Part shown: piece after piece, positions 56,834 through 64,000 of the stretch
Numbering within the stretch: position 1 is the stretch's first letter
How the letters are laid out: each line of letters opens with the position of its first letter
Assembly: GCA_947396885.1 (NCBI GenBank)
Contig: OX377206.1
Coordinates: 47,785,631 to 47,849,630, forward strand
Source: Heligmosomoides polygyrus polygyrus
Lineage: Eukaryota > Nematoda > Chromadorea > Rhabditida > Heligmosomidae
Length of the DNA: 64,000 nt
Direction: 5' to 3'
Notes under the pieces: model-generated
Database searches by the model: none
The model's input: the letters and a program-made list of their open reading frames with translations, nothing else
Told to the model about the DNA's origin: nothing
Translations under genes and position numbers: made by a program

Positions 56834-57411
56834 GTACTGAGGTCTATTCTTCTGCATTTCTTGAAAACAGAAAACGACATACGCATGTTTTGCAGCAGGG
56901 CAGCACTGCAGTCTATGTATCCAGGTTGAAAAGATTGGCTCCACCGCCACAACGTTCAAGTGACGGACTTACCGGCCTCTCCCCCAACAGTAACACAATG
57001 GAGAACATGTGCGGGATCGTGGTTCGATGAGACTACGCAAATAACCGACAGCTCAATGACGTTGTGGCAGTTTTGACCACATTGGAAACCAATTATAACA
57101 AAATCATCCAGAACCTTGTCAGTAGCTTGAATAATACGATGTTATAAGAAATAATGGTGGTTCGATTAACCTTTGAATTTAGTAAAAGTTTGTATTTCAC
57201 AAGTGGATACATACTTTTGAGACGCTAATTTTCAACAAATTTTCTTTAAAAAAGTCTGATTCTAGTGGGAAACTAAAAAAGTTCTGAAAGCGAGTGTGTA
57301 TCTATTTTCGACTGCAAGGAATCTAGTTGAGCTAGTGCGGGCCTAAAGAAATAAACGCAAAACAAGATATGGGCAAGTTTTGGAGTAGATACATACTTTT
57401 GACACGCATCG

Positions 57412-57606
57412 TATAAGAATAGAACAGAAGAGGAGAAGACAAAAACGAAACAGACTATTATCCGTTTCGTTCCTGCCCTTAGACCGATAATAGTTTTAAA
57501 AAATATTGGCAAAAACATAAGATCTCCCCTGGAACCCTAAGGAAGGAAGACCTTTCTTATTATAAGGGAACTTACCTGCTACGGAATAATATCCGCTAAT
57601 ATTTTC
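57412..57606. other. Spacer, no gene seen
   Basis: Short unique stretch between the Tc1-like and the Penelope-like elements. Confidence 0.4.
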
Positions 57607-57639
57607 GATATCAATCTTGGCATGACAGCTCGACGATTG

Positions 57640-57905
57640 ATTTCGAACGTTTATTCGGCTTACGTTTCGGCGTAACCGCCTTCTTCAGAGCTTGGAAAAG
57701 ACAAGAGAGTTAGAGTTATTACCCTTCCAAGAGTCATTTCAAGTTTCAGCCATCTTAGAAGCTAAAGGGAGAGAGAGGCGAACCGTGAGGAAGACAGCCC
57801 AAGTGACCTTATGTAAACATCCAAAAGGCTGTTGAGTCACCCTTCGGATAGAGATAAATGTGAGCGAATGAGGTTCTCCCTTCGGGTCAGCCCCTCAGCG
57901 ACCTT
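57640..57905 (-). repeat. Penelope pseudo-LTR, 3' copy
   Basis: Directly repeated at 60,950-61,215 with about 10 percent differences by eye. On the minus strand near 57,648-57,688 it reads CTGAAGAAGGCGGTTACGCC then GAAACGTAAGCCGAATAAACG, which resembles a minimal hammerhead ribozyme: a CUGANGA box, a 4-bp GGCG/CGCC stem II, GAAA, and a 3-bp CGU/ACG stem III. The stem I partner was not convincing. Confidence 0.75.
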
Positions 57906-58366
57906 CTCGCTGGCGCGGGGTCATGCCCACAGCGGTCGGCAAATGGAGCCAACTCCTGGGTTACAGCCACTCGTTCCTCCTTTGTATTGATTACGGGGTT
58001 CTTGAGCGCAATCCACAGCGCCTCCAGGGCCTTGCGCGCTGCGATTTCGATTTCGCGAGCCAGGATTGTCACCGCCACTCCAACCACTGCGCCACTATGA
58101 CTTCGCAGCCTGTGCTCCCCCAAGGGTGTGCTGACTTTGCACCTGTTGAGCCCGTCCACATGCTCCTTCACCCTTACCCAAAGTGGTCTGCGCGTCTCAC
58201 CAACGTATTCCTCCTCGCATTCAATGCAAGTTATGAGGTACACTGTTCCTGAAACCCTACAGTCGCCTTCCCTGCCGAATGGGCAGACCACGCTGGAGGG
58301 CGTTTCACAAGCGCAGTCATAAAGACGATTCCCCACCAGTTGCGCCTTGAGATTAGCCGGAGGCAC
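57887..58366 (-). pseudogene. Penelope-like GIY-YIG endonuclease domain
   Basis: A 159-codon frame: NLKAQLVGNRLYDCACETP, a Cys pair with PFGREGDC, then VSGTVYLITCIECEEEYVGET (the GIY and YIG strands as TVY and YVG), RPLWVRVKEHVDG (conserved Arg), STPLGEHRLRSHSG and ARKALEALWIALKNPVIN, in which the Glu of the LEALWI block is retained. The domain itself looks intact, unlike that at 43,825. It lies 3' of the reverse transcriptase, separated from it by a frame change near 58,380. Confidence 0.87.
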
Positions 58367-58400
58367 CTCAGCGACCCTAACGATGTCACTCAGATCAGCC

Positions 58401-59235
58401 TTACGAACGCATTCCCGTACTTAAGCTCTGAGAGAGCGTCCGAGTTAAAAGGTACCGTGAAGGCGATTGTGCCCTGTGTTCGCGTGCTGGTGCCCGTGGT
58501 TGACGGAATTTGGGCATGTTATGGGCAACATACCCGTTCAATAAGGCAATGCGAGATGCCATTTTCCTAGATGAGGACTTCAACTCGCTATTTGAGGCAA
58601 CCAGGGCAGCTGTTTGGAATATATTCCGGACAATGGCTCTTTTAGTACTATACGGGTGTGCGGAACGATAGTGCACAATGATGTTCTTTTTGCTGGGCTT
58701 CCGGTACCACCTAGTTTGGAAGGTGTCCGTAGAAAGACGAATTTCCACGTTGAGGAACGGCAACCAGTTATCTGTCGGATTCTCCATTGTGAGCTTAATT
58801 TGCTTAGCCTGATGGTGCAGCAACTCGGAGCAGACATCCATTTCGCTCTGCGTGGGACAAACGATGAAAGTCGATCGAATCATATACATAATGACAATAC
58901 AGCCAAGGTCTGCGTTCCATTACGGGTCTCTCTATTTTCGAAATGTACGCTGTAGCTGGCACTGGAGCCAAGCATTGACCCATAGCTAGGCCTCTAACCT
59001 GCCTATAGTACTGACTGGACCATTTGAATATGTTGCACTAAATGCAGTCGTCTATGAGCGCCATTGTTTGGGCAATGTTGAGTCCAAAAAGGGCCATCTG
59101 AACCTCATGCTCAACAAGGATCTCGTGTACCGTTTGCATGGGATCGTCTTTAAAGAGATTTGCGTGCAACGACGTGACGTCAAACGACTTTATCACGAAG
59201 GTATCCTCTACTTTTGTCTCCCGTAGCTTATCCAA
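58401..59235 (-). pseudogene. Penelope-like reverse transcriptase, core
   Basis: Motif A is in 59038-59235 (VIKSFDVTSLHANL), motif B near 58,960 (RGLAMGQCLAP), motif C near 58,880 (CHYVYDRSTFIVCPTQSEM), followed by NPTDNWLPFLNVEIRL and WYRKPSKKNIIVHYRSAHP in 58401-58889. Motif C should read YxDD but here reads YVYDRS, so the second catalytic pair is disrupted. The polymerase is broken into at least two frames. Confidence 0.83.
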
Positions 59236-59301
59236 AAGGGCGCTGGTTGGTGTTAAGAAGGTGAGCTGAAATGAAATGTAGTAGCTGCGTAAGAACCAAG
59301 T

Positions 59302-59595
59302 TCAGCGCCAAGATATACGGTCTGCAGGACCACCGATGCCACTTATGATAGGCCTAACTTTATACAGCGAAGAGTCACTAAGGAAACCAACTGGTGGCAA
59401 CTTAAGGGTCTTCATAAGAACATACACGACCGGGCAGACGGGATGCTCACACTTCACTCGCACGGTAATGCTTCTAGGGAGGTTTGCTGACTTTGCAACC
59501 TCAACCCACTTTCGGTATAGACTGCGGAACTGTTTACTAAATTCCTCTGGAGTGGACTGACAATAGACGGTGCTGTCCTGAAGGTGAAGTTTTTC
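59302..59595 (-). pseudogene. Penelope-like reverse transcriptase, N-terminal part
   Basis: Reading the minus strand just after the SINE: KLHLQDSTVYCQSTPEEFSK, WVEVAKSANLP, CPVVYVLMKTLKLPP and YKVRPIISGIGGPADRISWR. The last is the RPIVS-type motif 2 of Penelope polymerases. The open frame continues upstream into the SINE (to 59853), giving a chimeric reading without biological meaning. Confidence 0.8.
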
Positions 59596-59902
59596 AATAA
59601 AGGATAAAGGATGAAGGACGGCGTTACTCAATCCCTTCTGGGATGCGCCAGCGCATTCTACTTCTACGGGATGCCGTGGAGGCGACATGAATGTGTGTTT
59701 GGCCATACAATGATTATGGTGGCCAGCCGATGAACAAGTCAGTGCTTTATCCTCCCCAGACAAGTCTGGTACCAAATCACCGACCTCGGAGGGATGGAAG
59801 GCTTGGTTGGCCTGGGCGCGAAATCCGAACCAGGAACCTGGTATCGGGTGCACGCGGCAGTCGCGCCTCCTCCGACTGCGCTACACGCGCCCGAGTTTTC
59901 CA
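59596..59902 (-). mobile_element. SINE family D, full-length, inside the Penelope-like element
   Basis: On the minus strand the head (59,820-59,900) is tRNA-like: GTGTAGCGCAGTCGGAGGAG (A box) and CCTGGTTCGGATTTC (B box). The body passes GGATAAAGCACTGACTTG and CATTGTATGGCC and ends in CCTTTATCCTTTATT. The flanks read gaaaaact and ggaaaact, a likely 8-bp target duplication with one change. The Penelope reading frame can be followed across the site once the insert is ignored. Confidence 0.82.
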
Positions 59903-59904
59903 AT

Positions 59905-60896
59905 ACTCCTACTAAATTCTTGTGCTACCATCACAAACTCGCCTCCCTTATCACTGACGCCCACTTTAATTGCTCCTGAAACCGTCAAGTTCCGGATCTC
60001 CCTCAGACTCCTACGCTTATCAACTGTGAGATTTGCAGTTATCCGCCCTGCCATGTTTCTCTGCAGAACTGTGAGCAGGGAGGTAGCCAATATGTGGAAC
60101 TCCTTATTGATCACCCAGTTTGGCTGCTTCGCACAGAGAAACGATCTAGGGAAAGGCGGGGGCGGAATTGCCGCGATGTTTGCAGTAACGAGCTGATCGC
60201 TTTGCACATCGATTCTCGCCCTGCAGCACAATTGATCCCGTAGCCTCTGCAGGCTGCCTACAAATTTACGCCCACGCCATGCGACAAACGCTGACTAGGA
60301 GCGAGACTGGGGCCCATCTCCAGTGCGGCAAGTGCCTCGCGCGACAGAGAGACATTGCCTAGGACAGTGACTCTCTTGGAGCACACATCACCCACACCCT
60401 GACCGAGGACAGAAGAGGTGATCCGGGTCGAGGGTTTGTCCTGCCCGCGGTTGCTCTTTCCACACATTAACTCCTTAAGCTTTCGCTGCAGCTTTACTTC
60501 AACTCTAGAACGGTTAAGATTGCAAAATTCTCTCGACTCACCCACATTCTCCTCCAAAGGACGATAGGCAGAAAACGTTCGCAGCATATCTCTTTCGACA
60601 CACACTTGTTTAGCAGTCTATACACATCGTTCTGCTTGCTCCTAATTGCCTTCCTCTAGATATACAGTTCGGTGTTCTTAATCTGCTTATCGCCCTCTGT
60701 GCGACCGCACAACTTGTGTAGTTCCTTTCCGCGAATGAACCGTGGAATCACGTCGTGTTGCAGGCACCGCTTGAGAAAGTGGGTTCCTTGTCTGGCTGAG
60801 ACAAATTTCTGTCTCAGAGACAATCACCAGTCGCGAATACGTTGCTGGTACTTCACATAAAATATTCCATGTGCGACTGTCCTTGAATCTCGGCAT
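59905..60896 (-). pseudogene. Penelope-like N-terminal region
   Basis: Frames at 60687-60896, 60258-60605 and 59881-60231 lie upstream of the RT. The last includes GKSNRGQDKP-type basic sequence in its neighbour and GRITANLTVDKRRSLREIRN and VSDKGGEFVMVAQEF, the conserved DKG(G)-type block before the RT of Penelope elements. The other pieces are recognised only by position. Frame changes near 60,240 and 60,640 break the chain. Confidence 0.7.
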
Positions 60897-60949
60897 GTCC
60901 TAGAACAGTATGGCAGGTAGTCGTCGAGCTGTCATGCCAAGATTGATAT

Positions 60950-61215
60950 CCAACGTTTATTCGGCTTACGTTTCGGGGCAACCGCCTTCTTCAAAACTTG
61001 TAAAAGGCAAGAAGAGATAGAGAAATTATCCGTCCAAGAGTCATTTCAAGTTTCAGCCATCTCAGAAGCTAAAGAGAGAAAGAGACGAACCGTGAGGAAG
61101 ACAGCCTAATTGACCTTATGTAAACAACCGAAAAGCTGTTGAGCCACCCTTCGGATGGAGATAAATGTGAGTGAATGAGGTTCTCCCTTCAGGTCAGCCC
61201 CTCAGCGACCTTCTG
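60950..61215 (-). repeat. Penelope pseudo-LTR, 5' copy
   Basis: Direct repeat of 57,640-57,905. The same hammerhead-like core is present near 60,950-60,992 with changes (TTGAAGAAGGCGGTTGCCCC then GAAACGTAAGCC), in which stem II still pairs in part. Confidence 0.75.
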
Positions 61216-61604
61216 GCTGACGCCCTCCGGGGTCAAGCCCACAGAGGTCAGCAAAAGGCGCGAATTGTTCAGCGGTATTCGCGAAACGCCTCTGATACGT
61301 CGCCCGAGCACGTGAGGCACCACTGCAGCTCTTGAGCAAGAGTCTAGACTTATACTCCTGCAGACAATCTGGCGTCGTCCGGCGGACTGTCCCCGCGATT
61401 TTTCGCAAGAAAGAGAGCAGATCGTCCAGCGGTTGTCCCTCCCAGCTCTCAGAGATCGCGCGCCGCGCGCACTCAAAGCAAGGCCTTATGCTTCCCGCCC
61501 GCGGGACGGCAGCTGTCCGAGGTGAAGTGCACCGTGGACGTGCCCTGGACACTCCCGCATCAGTTTACCATAGGCCTTTTCCACCTGCCGCCCTCTGGGG
61601 TGAG
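61189..61604 (-). pseudogene. Penelope-like 3' tail, second fragment
   Basis: The minus-strand frame 61202-61552 ends FAPFADLCGLDPGGRQPEGR, matching the last residues of the intact domain (LAPFADRCGHDPAPARRSLRG). The part upstream of that does not align well, so only the final 30-40 codons are certain. It indicates that the 5' pseudo-LTR belongs to a second, partial element copy placed in tandem, as is common for Penelope elements. Confidence 0.6.
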
Positions 61605-62159
61605 GGTGGTGGATCGGCGGAAATTTTTAAAATTTTGCCAGATAACAGAAAATCATTTTTGTGAGAAAACAGAAAAGCCAAAAACGCCGGAAAACAGAAA
61701 ATCAGAAAACCGAAAATTTCGAAATTATCATGCCATCTAATTATTTAACTCAAAGATAAATTTTGCTAGTAGTGAATACTTTTGCATGAATAGAAATGTG
61801 GTCGTGAGAACAGCGTTTTAACTTTCAAGCGTTTATAAAACTTTCTAGCACACTCCAAATTCAATACAATCGGCAAATTCTAAATCTTGACTGCTAGATC
61901 CTAGCAATCTCAACATTTGAAGTATGCAACAATACTTATCAGCTCCGTTTTACAGCTAACGCCCCGATTAATTGACCCACTAGTAGTAAGAAACTGGCCT
62001 TTCAGAGTACCGAGCGTGATGAAGCCTCATTAATCAATGTATGCGTGTTTCAACTCCATTGCTTAAGTTTATAGACACCATCGCAGCATACTCTAAAGGT
62101 GTGCAGAGATTCGATGAGCACTGGCTGCGGCAGAATTCATATTCCTAGTTTGTCTCATT

Positions 62160-62640
62160 CTTTGAGAATGCCTTTCCTTGAATGAAGCTCATCGAGGAAT
62201 CGCCAGAGTACAAACTGGTGCTATGCCTTACGTTCATCGACCTGAAGAAGGCATTAGACTCCTTCAAAGCTGAAGCGGTCTGATGAACTGAGTAGGAAGC
62301 CCTGCTCACTCAGGGCGTTCCTACTCAGTTCATCAGAGTCCTTTGAGAGTTGTATAGTGGATTCACGACCAAGATCTCACCACTCTACAACGACGTCGAC
62401 GCCAACCTGAAGAGAGGGGTTTGGCACGGGGATACATATCTCCGAAGCTCTTTACCGCCACCGTCGAGAACGTCATGCGCGAACTAGTATGGGAAGACAT
62501 GGGAGTGAAAGACCACAGCCGACATCTGCTCGTCTAACACCGAGCATTAGCCAGGCGGAGCAAATGCTTGTTTCCTTCTGTAAGTGGGAACGTTGAACAG
62601 CAGCTGAATCTTACGAAGACGATGTTCATGAAGTAATAAT
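62160..62640 (+). pseudogene. RTE reverse transcriptase fragment with inverted duplication
   Basis: The plus strand reads YKLVLCLTFIDLKKALDS (motif A), then after 62,311 GVPTQFIRVL, LYSGFTTKISPLYNDVDAN, a worn GVxxGDT (motif B), ENVMRELVWEDMGVK and LNLTKTMFMK. The order is RTE-like and the style matches the C-terminal fragment at 37,405-37,840. Motif C (ADD) is missing, with a gap between MGVKDHSRHL and ISQAEQML. A 26-bp inverted duplication interrupts it at 62,279-62,337. Confidence 0.8.
62279..62337. repeat. 26-bp inverted duplication, 6-nt loop
   Basis: The arm 62279-62304 is the reverse complement of 62311-62337 apart from one extra G. The right arm is normal RTE coding sequence; the left arm is its inverted copy. 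Confidence 0.93.
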
Positions 62641-64000
62641 CTTGGTCCCTCAGTGCTCAGCAACAAAGAGGCTCTACTACATCCCCAGATCGGAGATCGC
62701 GGCCTATCCTGAGACCGCACTCGCTGCTACCAGCAATAATCTTGGTCCCTCAGCCTCTTATCATGACCCAAAATCAATTCATTTCACACATTTATCTGCG
62801 ATATTCCACAGACGACGGGCCGGAACATAACACGGCACAACACGAAACATGTCGACAACATGTAACAGGAGGCCACTGGGCACAGGAGTGGGGACGAATG
62901 CCGGCGTGGTCGATGGAACGAGAAGAAGCACGGCGGTGAAGAGACTGGCCGGTCCCTGGGTGCAGCCGCGCCTCCCTCGACCATCCGGGTGGCAGTCCTC
63001 AAGAGTCTTCTGTCCTCGCTTATATGTATAGGTCCGTCCTCCGCAAGTCCGTGCCTGAAACAGTGAAGGGCAAGAGGCAGCGAAGTTTAGAAAGAGACGG
63101 TCAGCAAAGAGAAAGGTAAAACGTGAGATAAAATATCAAAACGGGACTCACCACACTGATTCCTCCTTCCTCCCTTACAATGAGGAACGGACAAGTCCTG
63201 ATGGTTCCCACTTGAACAACTCAATGATCAATGGAACGAGAGATGACACAGGTTAATCATGAAAAATTTCATGTACTTGTTTTGCTACATCAGTCAAATC
63301 AAGGCTAACTAAAACTTTTCTGTTTCTTTTTAATTTTTGACGGCCAAAAGCTGAGCAAGGTTTAGAGTTAGAAAAGCACCTTCGCCAAAGGCTCCGCAGA
63401 AAGTGATCATTGAGGATGTCTGGCCAACAATTTTATATTTTTAAACCGGAGATGGAGAATAATTTCACCAACAACAACTCTAGGACAAGAGACTAGTTAA
63501 TTTAGTTCATTTCATTAATACATATTTTAAATGCCCTTAAGAACACTATTTTTATAGTAATAATATAAAGCTGTTAGCAATCGCAGACGCTCCAAACTAA
63601 TGTTGGTATCAAAAAGAATACGCCGAATTATGAAACTCGAGCAAAGTCCAATGAAGGAACTCCTTGTCAGCAGCATTTAAACAATCAACCAAGCAAACAA
63701 AGCGGCGTAGTTCTTCAGTTTGTGGCGCAATTTATACACGAGCACTTCCAAAAACACCATATGCTTGCCATTTAAAACACTCTAGAAACACTATTTCGGA
63801 ATGAAACTCGTGATTCTATGATACTTTTTGGATTCTTTTTTCTATGCTATCGCAGCTCTTTTTTTCTGTATTCTGGCCAATTTTTGGCCATTTCCCCAGA
63901 AAACAGAAAAATTTGTCCAAAATGGCCAGAAAATCAGAAAACAGAAAACAGAAATTCCGCCCATTCCTGGTGGAGATGTACTGGGGAATGGGGTGTTAAG
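62641..64000. other. No gene assigned
   Basis: AATAATCTTGGTCCCTCAG occurs at about 62,636 and 62,733 as a direct repeat. Small frames at 62,642-63,031 are unrecognised. From about 63,250 the sequence is AT-rich without features, ending in the aaacag-rich stretch before 63,967. Confidence 0.4.

Larger units (their letters stand above)
55164..57080 (+). pseudogene. Tc1-type transposase C-terminal half, right arm, split
   Basis: The plus strand encodes GRLFSSGMLKLRPPSCRLD and LECQDVL up to 55,355. It resumes after the hAT insertion at 56,842 with SILLHFLKTEND, KDWLHRHNVQVTDLPASPP and, in another frame, SNTMENM-like sequence. It mirrors the left arm. Stops and frameshifts make it inactive. Confidence 0.72.
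54400..57411. mobile_element. Tc1-like foldback transposon, 3 kb
   Basis: Terminal inverted repeats (CAGTGCGTTTCAAAAGTATG at the left; the matching right end reads CGATGCGTGTCAAAAGTATG on the minus strand) are flanked by TA at 54398-54399 and 57412-57413. The repeat extends far beyond the ends: about 0.75 kb of the left arm (54,400-55,150) is an inverted copy of the right arm (55,195-57,411 without the hAT insertion). Both arms carry the C-terminal half of a Tc1-type transposase pointing outward. The right arm is interrupted at 55,364-56,833. Confidence 0.85.
57607..60950 (-). mobile_element. Penelope-like element with pseudo-LTRs
   Basis: Minus-strand coding blocks run from an N-terminal region (60,900) through reverse transcriptase motifs to a GIY-YIG domain (57,887-58,366). 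A segment of about 290 bp is repeated directly at each end (57,640-57,905 and 60,950-61,215). The outermost 30 bp (57607-57636 and 60921-60950) are perfect inverted copies of each other. Direct pseudo-LTRs are typical of Penelope elements. A SINE splits it at 59,596-59,902. Several frameshifts and a damaged RT motif C mark it as inactive. Confidence 0.88.
61605..63967. mobile_element. Possible hAT-like composite unit with A-rich ends
   Basis: The right end read inward starts CAGGAATGGGCGGAATTTCT; the left end has a related TGGATCGGCGGAAATTTTT. Both are followed by runs of aaacagaaaa/ttttctgttt. The arrangement resembles a non-autonomous hAT element of about 2.36 kb, but the left end is imperfect and I cannot confirm an 8-bp duplication. 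It contains an RTE fragment. Confidence 0.4.

Noticed and set aside
59302..59853. A single hypothetical protein of 183 residues
   Set aside because: Its first half is a tRNA-derived SINE and its second half is Penelope reverse transcriptase.

Overview
This window looks like repeat-dense, gene-poor nuclear DNA of a clade V (strongylid) nematode. A hookworm such as Ancylostoma or Necator is my best guess. The guess rests on recognising the style of the non-LTR (RTE), Penelope-like, mariner/Tc1 and tRNA-derived SINE families here; no host gene or RNA marker fixes the species. I see no convincing host protein-coding gene, rRNA, functional tRNA, spliced-leader gene or CRISPR array in the 64 kb. 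Identifiable coding sequence outside the satellite belongs to transposable elements, nearly all of it broken.

Positions 1-28,675 are one continuous GC-rich satellite array that runs off the left edge. Its basic monomer is 80 bp. A longer (about 93 bp) variant monomer recurs and helps define higher-order repeats of 1225, 1543, 2621, 572, 1213 and 2437 bp, whose copies look almost identical. From about 25,386 the array changes to a diverged form that mixes 80-bp and about 54-bp monomers (190-bp and 895-bp higher-order repeats), then ends at about 28,675.

Positions 28,676-37,850 hold retroelement debris: a degenerate RTE-type LINE on the minus strand (about 29,950-32,640), a second 5' RTE fragment with an intact 375-codon endonuclease frame (33,278-34,482), inverted tRNA-Gly-like SINE copies on both sides of that fragment, a dead mariner (about 35,397-36,310) and the 3' end of another RTE (37,405-37,840). 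Positions 37,850-43,550 are AT-rich and contain a decayed Ty3/gypsy pol (39,850-41,565, minus).

Positions 43,556-54,400 contain a 5'-truncated Penelope-like element with a GIY-YIG domain, several tRNA-derived SINE families, palindromes, a head-to-head 130-bp repeat cluster, and four copies of a 160-bp GC-rich MITE with TTA/TAA target duplications, three of them end to end.

Positions 54,400-64,000 are nested transposons: a 3-kb Tc1-like foldback element split by a 1.47-kb hAT-type element with a perfect 8-bp target duplication; a Penelope-like element with direct pseudo-LTRs, 30-bp inverted outer ends and possible hammerhead-ribozyme remnants, itself split by a SINE; and a possible second hAT-like unit carrying an RTE reverse-transcriptase fragment with a local inverted duplication. 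The whole reads as satellite heterochromatin beside a transposon graveyard, not as a set of cooperating genes.
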